In this document: positions 31,052-43,149 of the stretch, piece by piece | Layout: the number at the start of each line of letters is the position of its first letter | Numbering within the stretch: position 1 is the stretch's first letter | From: Elusimicrobia bacterium GWA2_69_24 | GTDB taxonomy: Bacteria > Elusimicrobiota > Elusimicrobia > UBA1565 | Assembly: GCA_001799695.1 (NCBI GenBank) | Contig: MGTY01000074.1 | Location: 1,697 to 45,526, forward strand | Direction of reading: 5' to 3' | DNA: 43,830 bases | The notes under the pieces: model-generated | The model's input: the letters and a program-made list of their open reading frames with translations, nothing else | The model's database searches: none | What the model was told of the DNA's origin: nothing | Translations under genes and position numbers: made by a program

Positions 31052-32826
31052 AAAAGGCATTCCCCTGGGTCCTTCTGGCGGCCTGTCTCCTCTATGTCCT
31101 GTCCGGTTTCCGGCCCCCGTCCGGGAAGGACGGCGTACTCGCCTCCGTCGGCCGCCTGCCGGTGCTGCAGGGCGGCCGCGTGAAGCCGCTGGACACGGTG
31201 GCCCGCAACGCCCTCATGAGCCTGCGGGGCAAGCAGAGCGTGACCTCGCCCGCCGGGCGCCTGGAGCCCGTGGCCTGGCTGCTCGACCAGGTCGCCGACC
31301 CGGGGTCGGCCGACGAGCTCAAGGTCTTCCGCATCGACGATCCGGACGTGCTGGGGCTCCTGGGCAAGCGCGCGGAGAGGGGCCGCTACTGGTCCCTGGG
31401 GGAGCTGGGCGGCGGTCTCCATGAACTGGAAGCCCAGGCCGAGCGGGCGCATCGGGTCGAGCCCGCGTTCCAGACCCGGTTCGAGAAGGCGGTGGTCACC
31501 CTCTACGACCGCATCGGCATCTACTTCCGCCTGCGGCGCACCCTCGCGCTCGCGGAGCGCGGCTCTTCCGCCGCGGTCATCGCCGAGCTGGAGGCGGCGC
31601 TCAAGGCCGGCGGGAAGAAGGGTCCGGCGCCCAAGCTCATGGAGCTCGCCCAGCGCTTCGGCATGCTGGCCGAGCAGTCCTATTTCCTGCCCCTCCTGCC
31701 CGCGGCGGACGAAGCCCCCGAGGCCTGGACGAGCGTGGGAGCGGCCCTCTTGGACGCGGCGGGCGGCGCTCCGCTGCGGCCCGGGGTGCGGGAATATGCC
31801 GCCCTGCTGGACGCACACCGCGGCCGCGACCTCGCCGGGGTGGAGGCCGCGGCCCGGGCGCTCGCGGCCCTGGCCGAGGCGCGCGTCCCCGGCGCGGCCC
31901 GCAAGGCCTCTCGCGAGGCCTTCTTCAACCGCCTGGCGCCGTTCTCCAAGGGAATGGCGCTCTACGTCGTCGTCCTGCTCCTGGCCAGCTTCTCCTGGCT
32001 GGGTTGGAAGCCGACCCTGCGGGATTCGGCGTTCTGGGTGCTCTCTTTGGCTTTCCTCCTGCATACGGCGGGCCTGCTGGCGCGGATGGTCCTGGAGGGA
32101 CGCCCGCCGGTCACGAACCTCTACTCCTCGGCCGTGTTCGTGGGCTGGGGCGGGGTCCTGCTGGCCCTGGCGCTGGAGCGCCTCTTCCGGCTGGGGATCG
32201 GCTCCGCGGTGGGCGCGGCCCTGGGCTTCTGTTCCCTTCTGATCGCCCATCATCTCTCCATGAGCGGCGACACGATGGAGATGATGCAGGCCGTGCTGGA
32301 CTCCAACTTCTGGCTGGCCACGCACGTCATCACGATCACGATCGGCTACAGCTCGGTCTTCCTGGCCGGGGCCCTCGCCCACGTCTACCTGTTCGGCCGG
32401 GTGCTGGGCCGCAGCGACGCTCCCCTGCGCAAGGCGCTCACGCAGATGACCTATGGCATCCTCTGTTTCGCGCTCCTGTTCACCTTCATCGGCACGGTGC
32501 TGGGGGGCATCTGGGCCGACCAGTCCTGGGGGCGGTTCTGGGGCTGGGACCCCAAGGAGAACGGCGCCCTCCTGATACTGCTCTGGGTCGCCATCATCCT
32601 GCACGCGCGCAGGGCCGGGCTGGTCCGCGAGAAGGGCCTCATGGTCATGGCCGTGTTCGGGAACATCGTGACCGCCCTGTCCTGGTTCGGCGTGAACATG
32701 CTCGGCATCGGCCTGCATTCCTACGGCTTCATGGACCAGGCGGCGCTCTGGCTGGCCGTCTTCACGTCCTCCCAGGTCGTCGTGATGGCCCTGGCCCTCC
32801 TCCCGGAGGGACGGGGTCCAAAATGA
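31048..32826 (+). CDS. ccsA: Cytochrome c biogenesis protein CcsA/ResC with long N-terminal extension
   Basis: 592 residues, about twice the size of ordinary CcsA. The C-terminal 290 residues are the haem-handling membrane domain, with the WWD loop WADQSWGRFWGWDPKENGAL and conserved His residues in HTAGLL and LHSYG. The N-terminal 300 residues have one membrane helix (5-20), then a soluble part beginning VLQGGRVKPLDTVARNALMSL, and a Glu/Ala/Arg helical stretch. Similar extensions accompany CcsA in some Planctomycetes/Verrucomicrobia-type genomes. With ResB it forms the system II cytochrome c synthetase. The ATG overlaps the resB stop as ATGA. Confidence 0.88.
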   Translation: MKKAFPWVLLAACLLYVLSGFRPPSGKDGVLASVGRLPVLQGGRVKPLDTVARNALMSLRGKQSVTSPAGRLEPVAWLLDQVADPGSADELKVFRIDDPDVLGLLGKRAERGRYWSLGELGGGLHELEAQAERAHRVEPAFQTRFEKAVVTLYDRIGIYFRLRRTLALAERGSSAAVIAELEAALKAGGKKGPAPKLMELAQRFGMLAEQSYFLPLLPAADEAPEAWTSVGAALLDAAGGAPLRPGVREYAALLDAHRGRDLAGVEAAARALAALAEARVPGAARKASREAFFNRLAPFSKGMALYVVVLLLASFSWLGWKPTLRDSAFWVLSLAFLLHTAGLLARMVLEGRPPVTNLYSSAVFVGWGGVLLALALERLFRLGIGSAVGAALGFCSLLIAHHLSMSGDTMEMMQAVLDSNFWLATHVITITIGYSSVFLAGALAHVYLFGRVLGRSDAPLRKALTQMTYGILCFALLFTFIGTVLGGIWADQSWGRFWGWDPKENGALLILLWVAIILHARRAGLVREKGLMVMAVFGNIVTALSWFGVNMLGIGLHSYGFMDQAALWLAVFTSSQVVVMALALLPEGRGPK

Positions 32827-32837
32827 TAGACTAGACC
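32827..32837 (+). promoter_or_regulatory. Possible -10 before secA
   Basis: TAGACT (32827-32832) overlaps the region after the ccsA stop and is 5 nt before the secA ATG. No strong ribosome site is present. secA may thus have its own leaderless start besides read-through from ccsA. Confidence 0.4.
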
Positions 32838-35548
<2,711 letters not shown>

Positions 35549-35552
<4 letters not shown>

Positions 35553-37102
35553 ACTCCCTGCTTTCCTGCGTCGCCGCCGGCGCGGCCCTGGCGCTCTGCC
35601 TTCCTAAACCCGGCCTAGGCTTCCTGGCCTATGGCGTCCCCGCCGTGCTCCTGGACCGGGCCGCGCGCGCGTCCAGTCCGGGCCGGGCCGCCGCGCTGGG
35701 ACTGGCCTTCGGCGCCGCGTTCTGCGGCACGACCCTGAACTGGGTCTATTTCACCTGCCGCTTCGCGGGCGTGGCCGCGCCCGTGTCGGGGCTCGCCTGG
35801 GCGGCTCTGGCGGCCTTCCTGGCCCTGCCCTGGGCGGCGTTCGGGTGGGCGGTCCGCCTCTTCTCCCGGCGCCTGCCCCGGGCCGCCGCCCCGCTGGCCT
35901 GGGCCGCGGCCTGGGCGGCTTTGGAATCGGCGGGCTCCCATTGGACCCCGCGCTTCGCCGTGGATCTCCTGTCGTACACGCAGTGGCGTCACCTGGCGAT
36001 GATACAGGTCGGCGCCCTGTTCGGCCCCCACGCGTTGAGCTGGCTCCTGATGCTCTGGAACGGGGCGCTGGCCGGGGCCATCCGGGCCTGGCGGGAGGGC
36101 GGCCCGGGCGCCGTCCTGCGGGACCGCGGTCTGCGCTGGAACGCGGGACTCGCCGTCGTGCTCCTGGCGGCCTGCGCCGCCTACGGGACCGGCGTCCTGC
36201 GCGGCCGCGCGGACCCGGGAGCCGCGCCGGGCGGCGGCCTGCGCGTCGAGATACTCCAGCCGGACATCGACCAGTACCAGAAGTGGGACTCCGGTTCCGC
36301 GGCCGGCATACGGGCCGTCTTCGATGGGCTGCTCGCCGGAGCGCGCGCGGGGCGGCCGGACCTCGTCGTCTGGCCGGAATCCGGCCTCCCCGGCTGGTTC
36401 GACGACCCCGAGAACGGCGAGTGGGCCGCGGGGATCGCGCGGAAGCTGCAGGCTCCCATGATCGTGGGCTCGGTGACCCGCGCGGGCACGGGGATGCGCA
36501 ACTCCGCGGTCCATCTCGGCGCCTCGGGCTCCGTCGAGGGCCTCTATCACAAGCGCGTCCTCGTCCCCTTCGGCGAGTTCGTGCCGTGGCGACGTTGGCT
36601 TGAGCCCTGGGTCGGGATACTGTCCCAGATGGGGGACATGGAGCCCGGGTCGCGCGGCCAGGCCCTGTTCCGCACCGCCGCCGGGCCGACCGCGGCGAGC
36701 ATCTGCTATGAGGCGGCCTTCCCCCATCTCCTGCGCGCGGACGCGGGGCGCGGCGCCCGGGTCTTCGTGAATCTCACCAACGACGGCTGGTACAAGGACA
36801 CCTGGGCCCCCTATCAGCACTTCACCGTGAATGTGTTCCGCGCCGTCGAGAACCGCGTCACCCTGGTGCGCGCGGCCAACACGGGAATCTCCGGGGTGAT
36901 CGACCCGTACGGGGTCGTCCTGGCCCGCACCGAGCTCCGGACGCGCGCGCGCCTCGACGTCCGGGTCTCCCCGGCGCCGGCCTTCCCGGACGGGTCCTGG
37001 TACTCCCGGAACGGGGATTGGTTCGGCTATGGGGCCATGGCCGTCTCGGCGCTCCTCCTGGGCTGGGCGTTCCGGCGGGGAACGCGCCCGGAGCGCGGGT
37101 GA
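35549..37102 (+). CDS. lnt: Apolipoprotein N-acyltransferase
   Basis: 517 residues from a GTG overlapping the secA stop. Lnt adds the third acyl chain to outer-membrane-directed lipoproteins. Six to eight N-terminal membrane helices precede the nitrilase-type domain, with the catalytic triad Glu277 (VVWPESGLPGW), Lys335 (HKRVLVPFGEFVP) and Cys386 (ICYEAAFP), and the NLTNDGWYKDTWAPYQH loop. The final helix is present. It supports a diderm envelope and matches the lipoprotein gene upstream. The start is GTGA-coupled to secA and the stop is GTGA-coupled to the deacetylase gene. Confidence 0.95.
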
Positions 37103-38037
37103 GGCTGTTCTTTTCGCCGGATTACGTGGTGGACACCGGGGGCTCGGCGTTCCAGACTGGTAAGTTCGCCCTCACCGTGGAGCGCCTGCTGGAGGAGGGG
37201 GTCGTCCGCGCCGAAGATGTCGCGGACCCGGTGCCGGCCGCCGAGGCGGACCTCGTCCTCGCGCACGCTCCGGAGTGGGTGGAGAAGGTCCTGCGCACGG
37301 GGCTGTCCGCGGCCGAGGAGGCGCTCCTGGAACTGCCCTGGTCGCCGGCTCTGGCCCTGGCCCACGTGAAATGCGCCGGGGGCACGCTCGGCGCGGCCCG
37401 GGAGGCCCTCGGGACGGGGCTCGGCCTCCATGCGGGCGGAGGCTCCCACCACGCCTTCCCGGATCACGGCGAGGGGTTCTGCGTGTTCAACGACCTGGCG
37501 GTCGCGCTCCTGGTCCTGCGGCGGGAAGACCCGGCCTTCCGGGCCGCGGTCGTGGACCTGGACGCGCATCAGGGCAACGGCACCGCCGCGATCCTCGCGG
37601 GCCGGGACGGCCTGAGCACCTTCTCCATGCACCAGGAGGACCTCTATCCGTTCGGCGCTCAGATCCCGTGGAGCGCCGGCCCGCGCGCGGGCACTCTCGA
37701 CGTGGGGGTGCCGGCGGGCACAAGCGACGCGAAATATCTTAAACTCTTGGCGGAGCGCCTGCCCCGGTTCTTGGAGGGGTGCCCCGCGCTGGTGCTCTAT
37801 CAGGCCGGCGTAGACCCCTGGGAGGGAGACCGTCTGGGCGGCCTGAAGCTCACCGAGGAAGGCTTGGCGCAGAGAGACCGCATGGTGTTCGAAACCTGTT
37901 TCCAGAAGGGCGTGCCCGTGGCCGTGACCCTCGGCGGAGGGTACGCGGACTCCGCGGCGACCACCGCCCGCCTGCATGCGCGGACGCTGCGCGAGGCCGC
38001 CGACTGTCACCGGAGGTCCTGGCACCCACATGGCTGA
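37099..38037 (+). CDS. Histone deacetylase-family (AcuC/HDAC-like) deacetylase
   Basis: 312 residues from a GTG overlapping the lnt stop. The zinc-hydrolase motifs of the HDAC superfamily are all there: [24 protein letters not shown] with the His-His pair, [13 protein letters not shown] (Asp and His zinc ligands), [15 protein letters not shown] (third ligand Asp) and LGGGYAD. Substrates in bacteria include acetyl-lysine proteins, acetylpolyamines and similar amides; the actual one is unknown. It sits in a coupled run of essential genes (secA, lnt, prfB), where a deacetylase is unexpected. Confidence 0.9.
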   Translation: MRLFFSPDYVVDTGGSAFQTGKFALTVERLLEEGVVRAEDVADPVPAAEADLVLAHAPEWVEKVLRTGLSAAEEALLELPWSPALALAHVKCAGGTLGAAREALGTGLGLHAGGGSHHAFPDHGEGFCVFNDLAVALLVLRREDPAFRAAVVDLDAHQGNGTAAILAGRDGLSTFSMHQEDLYPFGAQIPWSAGPRAGTLDVGVPAGTSDAKYLKLLAERLPRFLEGCPALVLYQAGVDPWEGDRLGGLKLTEEGLAQRDRMVFETCFQKGVPVAVTLGGGYADSAATTARLHARTLREAADCHRRSWHPHG

Positions 38038-39178
38038 TCCGCTTTTTCGGGAGACGGAGGACGCGGTCGCCGCGATCGGGGCGAAGCTCGAGAAGGTGGC
38101 CGGGATGCTCGACATCCCCGGCAAGCGCCGCGAGATCGAGGTCCGGGAGAAGGAAGCGGGGGACCCCGCGTTCTGGGCAGACTCGTCGCTGGCCAAGAAG
38201 AAATCGAAGGAGCTCAACGACCTGCGCAAGCTGGTGTCGGAATACGGCAAAGCCTGCCGGGAGGTCGAAGACCTCCGCGCGCACTTCGACCTGGCCCGCG
38301 AGGCGGAGGATATCGCCGAGCTCCAGGAGGTCCGGCGCGCGCTGGCCGCGGCCGGCCGCGCTGTGGGCGGCTTGGACACGCGGCTCAAGCTCTCCGGCGA
38401 GTTCGACGAATCGGACGCCATCCTCAGCATCAATTCCGGCGCCGGGGGCACGGAGGCCTGCGACTGGGCCGACATGCTGCTGCGCATGTACATGCGCTGG
38501 TCCGAGCGGCACGGGCTTGAGTTCCACATGACGGACATCCATAAAGGGGAGGAGGCCGGGATCAAGAGCGTCTCGGCCTTCGTGCGCGGGCCCTTCGCCT
38601 ATGGCCACCTCAAGAGCGAGGTCGGCGTGCACCGCCTCGTGCGCATCTCCCCCTATGATTCCAACAAGCGGCGCCACACCTCCTTCGCCTCCTGCGACAT
38701 CCTGCCGGAGCTCGAGGAGGACGTCGAGATCGAGGTGGCCGACGCCGATATCGAAGTGACGACCCACCGCTCCGGCGGCGCGGGCGGCCAGAACGTCAAC
38801 AAGGTGGAGACCGCGGTGCGCATCCGCCACATCCCCACGGGCATCGTGGTCGGCTGCCAGACGGAGCGCTCCCAGCATCAGAACCGGGTGAACGCGATGA
38901 AGATGCTGACGGCCAAACTGTATCAGATCCAGCTGGATGAGAAGCGCACCGCCCTGGAGAAGCACTACGACTCCAAGGGCGACATCGGCTGGGGGAGCCA
39001 GATCCGCTCCTACGTCTTCATGCCCTACCAGATGGTGAAGGACCTGCGCACCGGCTGGGAGACCTCCCAGATCCAGGACGTGATGGACGGGGACCTGGAC
39101 CCGTTCATGCAGGAGTACCTCTCCTGGCTCGCCGCCGGGAAGCCCCCCCGCAAGACCGCCGCCGACCGCGAAGGATGA
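38030..39178 (+). CDS. prfB: Peptide chain release factor 2
   Basis: 382 residues from ATG 38030, overlapping the deacetylase stop. It terminates translation at UGA and UAA. The GGQ motif is in [18 protein letters not shown]. The codon-recognition tripeptide that is SPF in E. coli RF2 reads SPY here ([16 protein letters not shown]). The N-terminal coiled part (1-110) is normal. The frame is continuous: the in-frame TGA with upstream SD and CTTTGA that directs autoregulatory frameshifting in most prfB genes is absent around codons 24-27. The stop is followed 10 bp later by the gspE-like gene. Confidence 0.95.
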   Translation: MADPLFRETEDAVAAIGAKLEKVAGMLDIPGKRREIEVREKEAGDPAFWADSSLAKKKSKELNDLRKLVSEYGKACREVEDLRAHFDLAREAEDIAELQEVRRALAAAGRAVGGLDTRLKLSGEFDESDAILSINSGAGGTEACDWADMLLRMYMRWSERHGLEFHMTDIHKGEEAGIKSVSAFVRGPFAYGHLKSEVGVHRLVRISPYDSNKRRHTSFASCDILPELEEDVEIEVADADIEVTTHRSGGAGGQNVNKVETAVRIRHIPTGIVVGCQTERSQHQNRVNAMKMLTAKLYQIQLDEKRTALEKHYDSKGDIGWGSQIRSYVFMPYQMVKDLRTGWETSQIQDVMDGDLDPFMQEYLSWLAAGKPPRKTAADREG

Positions 39179-39188
39179 CTTTCTCCCC

Positions 39189-40541
39189 ATGATATTCGGA
39201 CCGGGAGGGAAGGGCGAGCCGGCGCGCCGGCCGAAGCCGCCGAAGCTCAAGAAGGATTCCGGTCTGCACAAGCGGTTCGCCGCGTTGACGGGCTCCGGAT
39301 TCTCCCTGCGCGCTCTTTTCGGCGCGGCACCGAAGAGGGATCCGGGCGCGGAAGAGCTGGTCATAAAGGCCGTTCAGATGATCCTGGAGGAGGCGGTCCG
39401 CCATGAAGCCTCCGATATCCATATCGAGCCCATGGCGGACGTCCTGCGGGTCCGGTTCCGCATCGACGGGCTCCTCGAGGAGGCCTTGGAGATCCCCAAG
39501 GAGCTGAACCTCCACATCAATTCCCGCGTCCGCGTCCTGTGCGGCCTGGATCCGGAACAGAGCGCGAGCGTGGCCAAGCCTCAGGATGGACGCATGGTCC
39601 TGAAGTTCGAGGAGAGGGAAGTCGATGTCCGGCTGGCCACGTTCCCGACCATCCACGGGGACAAGGTCGTGCTGAGGCTCATGGGCCGCGACGCGCAAGT
39701 CCCCGACCTCTGGCAGTTGGGACTTGAGCCCGCGAAGATCCAGGCGCTGTGCCCTCTCGTCGAGCGGCCCCAGGGGATGGTCGTGGTCACGGGGCCCGCG
39801 GGCAGCGGCAAGACGACGACTCTCTACGCCATCCTCCAGACGCTCAACAATGATTGGCGGAACATCGTCACCCTGGAGGATCCGGTGGAGATGCGCCTGC
39901 ACGGCGTGAGCCAGAGCGCGGTGCAGTCGAAGACGGGGTTCACGTTCGCCGCGGGACTCCGGGCGGTCCTGAGACAGGACCCCAACGTGATCATGGTCGG
40001 AGAGATCCGCGACCGGGAGACCATGGAGATCGCCATGACCGCCTCCCTGACCGGGCACCTCCTGTTCAGCTCCCTGCATACCAACAGCGCGGTGGGCGCG
40101 CTTACGCGTCTGCTGGACATGGGCATGGAACCCTATATGGTGGCGTCCTCGCTGAGCGCTGTCCTGGCCCAGCGACTGGCGCGGCGGGTCTGTTCGTCGT
40201 GCCGGGCCCCGGCCCCTCCGAGCGTGGAAGTCCTTCGGCAGCTAGAGGACCTCTGCGCGCGAGCGGGCATCCCCGCGGGGGACCGCCGCTGGGACCGCCT
40301 CGCCGCGGGGAAGGGCTGCGAGGCTTGCCGCCAGACGGGGTATCAGGGCCGGGTCCTTCTGCTGGAACTCCTGCATATGAGCCAGGCCCTGCGCGAACTG
40401 GTCCTCCAGAAGGCCTCCGTCGGCGAGCTTCAGAAGACGGCGGAGCGCGAGGGGATGGAGCCCCTGTTGGCCGATGGGCTGCGCAAGGTGCTGGCCGGGA
40501 CCACCACGCTGGTGGAAGTGATGCGCGTCGTCGGCGCTTGA
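39189..40541 (+). CDS. Type II secretion/type IV pilus assembly ATPase (GspE/PilB-like), short form
   Basis: 450 residues. It powers pilus or pseudopilus assembly at the cytoplasmic side of the inner membrane. Motifs in order: ASDIHIEP, GPAGSGKTT (Walker A, 202-209), NIVTLEDPVEMRL (Asp box), RQDPNVIMVGEIRDRET (Walker B), SSLHTNSAVGAL (His box), and the tetracysteine zinc site C335xxC338 ... C377xxC380. The usual N-terminal GspE-N domain that binds GspL/PilC-type partners is missing, replaced by a short basic Pro/Lys-rich leader. No other pilus genes are in the window. Confidence 0.93.
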   Translation: MIFGPGGKGEPARRPKPPKLKKDSGLHKRFAALTGSGFSLRALFGAAPKRDPGAEELVIKAVQMILEEAVRHEASDIHIEPMADVLRVRFRIDGLLEEALEIPKELNLHINSRVRVLCGLDPEQSASVAKPQDGRMVLKFEEREVDVRLATFPTIHGDKVVLRLMGRDAQVPDLWQLGLEPAKIQALCPLVERPQGMVVVTGPAGSGKTTTLYAILQTLNNDWRNIVTLEDPVEMRLHGVSQSAVQSKTGFTFAAGLRAVLRQDPNVIMVGEIRDRETMEIAMTASLTGHLLFSSLHTNSAVGALTRLLDMGMEPYMVASSLSAVLAQRLARRVCSSCRAPAPPSVEVLRQLEDLCARAGIPAGDRRWDRLAAGKGCEACRQTGYQGRVLLLELLHMSQALRELVLQKASVGELQKTAEREGMEPLLADGLRKVLAGTTTLVEVMRVVGA

Positions 40542-40566
40542 AGGGCGGCCCTCGGCCGGCAGGGGA

Positions 40567-42099
40567 TCAGCGCATGCGCGGCAGGACCGCGAAGTCGCGT
40601 TTCAGGACGGTGCCGCCGGGGGAATTGACGTTCTGCGCGCTCTGCAGGGTGCGCGCCTGGGACTGCGCCACCTCGGCCCGCTGCGCTTCCGACATCCGCC
40701 GGATCGCCCCGTCCTCGTCGATCACGTAGCTCGGTTCGTACTCCGCGTGGCGAATGGCGAGGCTGTAGCCGTTGGAGCTGACGGGCAAGGTGGCGCGGAA
40801 GCCCCCGGAAGGGTCCGTCTCGGTCGTATATCGGTTCCCGGTGGAGAGGTTCGTGAAGACCACGTCCGCGCCCTCGACCGGAGCCAGGGTCAGCAGGGCG
40901 TAGACGGTCCCGCGGGCCCGGAATTCGTTCAAGTCCCCCCTGGGGGCCGCGGGGGGAGGATTCTCCACGTACACCGGATCCTCCGGGGTCGCCGGTTTCG
41001 CCGCGGCCGGGGTTTTCTTCGCAGGCTTCTTCTTCACCGGCTTGTCGGGCGGCGGCGGCTGCTCCGCGGGGACTTCGGGCTTGGCCGGCTCCGTGGGCTG
41101 TGCCGTTTCCGGAGGCTTGGGCGGCTCGGTCGGCTGCACCGTTTCCGGAGGCTTGGGCGGCTCGGTCGGCTGTGCCGCTTCCGGAGGCGGCTGCACCGGG
41201 GTCTTGGGCTTCATGAAAGTCCGGCTGGCGATGAGGATCACCGCGCAGAAGAAGGCCACGAAGATGTAGGACCAGAACGGCGTGCTCTGCTTCGGCGGCG
41301 GAGAGTAGAAGCTTTCCGTGGGCGCTGGCGCCGGGCCGAACTGGAGGGACGCCGGAGCCTCGAGTTGGGGCAGGTCCGGCTTCACCTCCTTTTCCCGCCT
41401 GAAAGGGGCTTCTTTGCGCACTACGGCGACCCGGAAATCCCGTTTGCAGTGCGGGCAGATGTCATCGGAATCCGAGACCGGCTTTCCGCACCCCGGACAA
41501 CGGTCGAGCATGTTTCCGACGGAGAAGGATTCCTTGGCCTCCGGCTTGGCCTCCGGCTTGGCCTCCGGTTTGGCCTCCGGTTTGGCCTCCGGTTTGGCCT
41601 CCGGTTTGGCCTCCGGTTTGGCCTCCGGTTTGGTCTCCGGTTTGGCCTCCAGTTTGGCCTCCGGCTTGGCTTCCGGCTTGGGGACCGGCTTGGGCTCTGG
41701 TTTGGGTTCCGGCCTCGGCGCGAATCTGTGCTCGGGAATCCGTTCCGGTCCCCGCACGCTGTCCAGGGACTGGATCAGGGTCCGGGGAGGCTGGAGCAGT
41801 TCCTGCGCGCGGTCATGGGAGCTGAGCGGAGGTTTGGCCGCGGGGGGAGGCGGATTCCCGGGCGCGGGAGGGCGGCTCGCCGGAGGAGGCACGGAGGGTC
41901 CCTTGATGGGTTCCGGCCCGGATTTGAGAAACGGTTCGATGTGTGCGGGCTTGATCGGTTCCGGCCGCGGGACGGGCTTCGGCTCCACCGGGGGCGGCTT
42001 GCGCCTTATGATGGGAGCGGTGAAATCCCGCTTGCAATGGGGACATATGTCCACATCATCGGGGATCTCCTTCCCGCAGCCAGGGCAGCGCGTGACCAT
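40567..42099 (-). CDS. Membrane protein with two zinc ribbons, KPEA repeats and a C-terminal beta domain
   Basis: 510 residues. Zinc ribbon 1 is CPGCGKEIPDDVDICPHCKRD (residues 5-25) and ribbon 2, CPGCGKPVSDSDDICPHC, lies near residue 200. A Pro-rich region and twelve KPEA-type 4-residue repeats (DNA 41536-41679) join them. One membrane helix (SYIFVAFFCAVILIASRTFM) follows, then Pro/Glu repeats (QPTEPPKPPET) and a C-terminal carboxypeptidase-regulatory-like beta domain (RGTVYALLTLAPVEGADVVF ... DPSGGFRATLP). The layout predicts cytoplasmic ribbons, a spacer across the envelope and an external domain. The function is unknown. Convergent with gspE, with 25 bp between. Confidence 0.82.
   Translation of the reverse strand: MVTRCPGCGKEIPDDVDICPHCKRDFTAPIIRRKPPPVEPKPVPRPEPIKPAHIEPFLKSGPEPIKGPSVPPPASRPPAPGNPPPPAAKPPLSSHDRAQELLQPPRTLIQSLDSVRGPERIPEHRFAPRPEPKPEPKPVPKPEAKPEAKLEAKPETKPEAKPEAKPEAKPEAKPEAKPEAKPEAKPEAKESFSVGNMLDRCPGCGKPVSDSDDICPHCKRDFRVAVVRKEAPFRREKEVKPDLPQLEAPASLQFGPAPAPTESFYSPPPKQSTPFWSYIFVAFFCAVILIASRTFMKPKTPVQPPPEAAQPTEPPKPPETVQPTEPPKPPETAQPTEPAKPEVPAEQPPPPDKPVKKKPAKKTPAAAKPATPEDPVYVENPPPAAPRGDLNEFRARGTVYALLTLAPVEGADVVFTNLSTGNRYTTETDPSGGFRATLPVSSNGYSLAIRHAEYEPSYVIDEDGAIRRMSEAQRAEVAQSQARTLQSAQNVNSPGGTVLKRDFAVLPRMR
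41536..41679 (-). repeat. Twelve 12-bp tandem repeats (KPEA coding)
   Basis: Unit GGCCTCCGGTTT on the plus strand, 12 copies, with a few third-base and single amino-acid variants (KLEA, KPET). Such a tract changes copy number by slippage in steps that keep the frame. Confidence 0.9.
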
Positions 42100-42179
42100 G
42101 ACATTAACTTCTAGCAGAGCTAGCGCAGGAAATCAAGGGTCCATCGTCCATCTTTCGGGAATAGCGCAGGTAGAATTGT

Positions 42180-42191
42180 TAGAATGCGCCT
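42180..42191 (+). promoter_or_regulatory. -10 element 6 nt before the GT2 gene
   Basis: TAGAAT (42180-42185) is followed by 6 nt and the GTG start. No -35 is evident. The rest of the 42100-42191 gap shows no other feature. Confidence 0.45.
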
Positions 42192-43094
42192 GTGGGAACC
42201 ACCCAGAATAAACCCGAAAAGTACTCTTTGAGCGTGATCATCCCGGCCTTCCAGGAGGAAGCGGGGATAGCGGGGGTCCTCAGCGGGCTGCGGGCCGCCT
42301 TGGAGGCCCGCCGGGGCGACCTAGTGGAGGAGTTCGAGCTCCTGGTCGTGGACGACGGCTCCAGCGACGGTACGGCCGCGGCGGCGGAGCGTTGCGGGGC
42401 CCGCGTCGTGCGCCATCCGACGAACATGGGCTACGGTCGCACGCTGCTCACCGGCTTCCAGAATGCCCGGTTCGATTGGCTGCTCATGATCGACGCGGAC
42501 GGGTCCTACCCGCCCGACCAGGTCCTCAAGGTGCTGGAGGAGGGGGCGGGCTTCGATATGGTCATCGGGGCCAGGCAGGGGGCTTTCTTCTGGGGCAGCC
42601 CGTTCCGTGCCCTTCTGCGCCGCATTTATCTCTTCATCGCGGGTTTCGTGGCCGGGGTGCGCATCCCGGACGCGAATTCGGGGCTGCGGCTGGTCCACAA
42701 GCCGGTATTGACGGTCACCATGCCGGTACTCTGCTACGGCTACTCCTTTTCCACGACCATGACCCTGTCCTTCCTTCAGGGTGGGCGCTTCGTCCGTTTC
42801 GTCCCCATCGCGTTCCGCGAGCGGCAGGGGAAGTCCAAGGTGAGCATGCTGCGCGATATCCTGCGCACCCTGCAGATCATGGTGCAGGTCGTCCTGTACT
42901 ACAACCCGCTCAAATTCGCCGCGGTCCTGGCCATGATCCCGGGAGCGCTCTGCGCGGCCTTCTCCCTGCGCCATCTCGCGTTCGGTTCCTTCGGGGACCT
43001 CGCGCTCGCCGTCCAGTGCGGCCTGTCCGCCCTTTTCGTGTTCCTCTTCGGCTGTCTGCTGGATTCGCTCCGGATCCGCAATAAAGGGCTCTGA
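42192..43094 (+). CDS. Family 2 glycosyltransferase (DPM1-like) with C-terminal membrane helices
   Basis: 300 residues from a GTG at 42192. The GT-A fold starts with LSVIIPAFQEEAGIAGVL, then LLVVDDGSSDGT, the DxD motif in LLMIDADGSYPPDQ, and the acceptor region IGARQGAFFWGSPF ... IPDANSGLRLVHK. Two hydrophobic helices at the C-terminus (about 238-260 and 268-290) match polyprenyl-phosphate sugar transferases of the DPM1/GtrB type. It probably makes the lipid-linked sugar used by a GT-C enzyme such as the one at 26524, which is not adjacent (inference). Confidence 0.9.
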   Translation: MGTTQNKPEKYSLSVIIPAFQEEAGIAGVLSGLRAALEARRGDLVEEFELLVVDDGSSDGTAAAAERCGARVVRHPTNMGYGRTLLTGFQNARFDWLLMIDADGSYPPDQVLKVLEEGAGFDMVIGARQGAFFWGSPFRALLRRIYLFIAGFVAGVRIPDANSGLRLVHKPVLTVTMPVLCYGYSFSTTMTLSFLQGGRFVRFVPIAFRERQGKSKVSMLRDILRTLQIMVQVVLYYNPLKFAAVLAMIPGALCAAFSLRHLAFGSFGDLALAVQCGLSALFVFLFGCLLDSLRIRNKGL

Positions 43095-43113
43095 GCCCGG
43101 CCGCGCCGCCTCC

Positions 43114-43149
43114 TTGACCCTCGGCCGCGGCGGGTGCTAGAGTCATCCA
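43114..43149 (+). promoter_or_regulatory. Promoter of the Spy-like gene
   Basis: TTGACC (43114-43119), an 18-nt spacer and TAGAGT (43138-43143) are followed by 6 nt and the ATG at 43150. Confidence 0.6.

Noticed and set aside
38080..38130. Programmed frameshift site in prfB
   Set aside because: No CTTTGA or in-frame TGA occurs in the N-terminal coding region; the frame is open throughout.
41536..41679. Short regular repeats as a CRISPR-like array
   Set aside because: The units are contiguous 12-mers without spacers and keep a coding frame (KPEA).
40747..42114. Open frames antisense to the KPEA-repeat gene with LRFG/ASGL-like repeats
   Set aside because: The repeats are only the complementary reading of the 12-bp tandem tract; no ribosome site or domain supports them.
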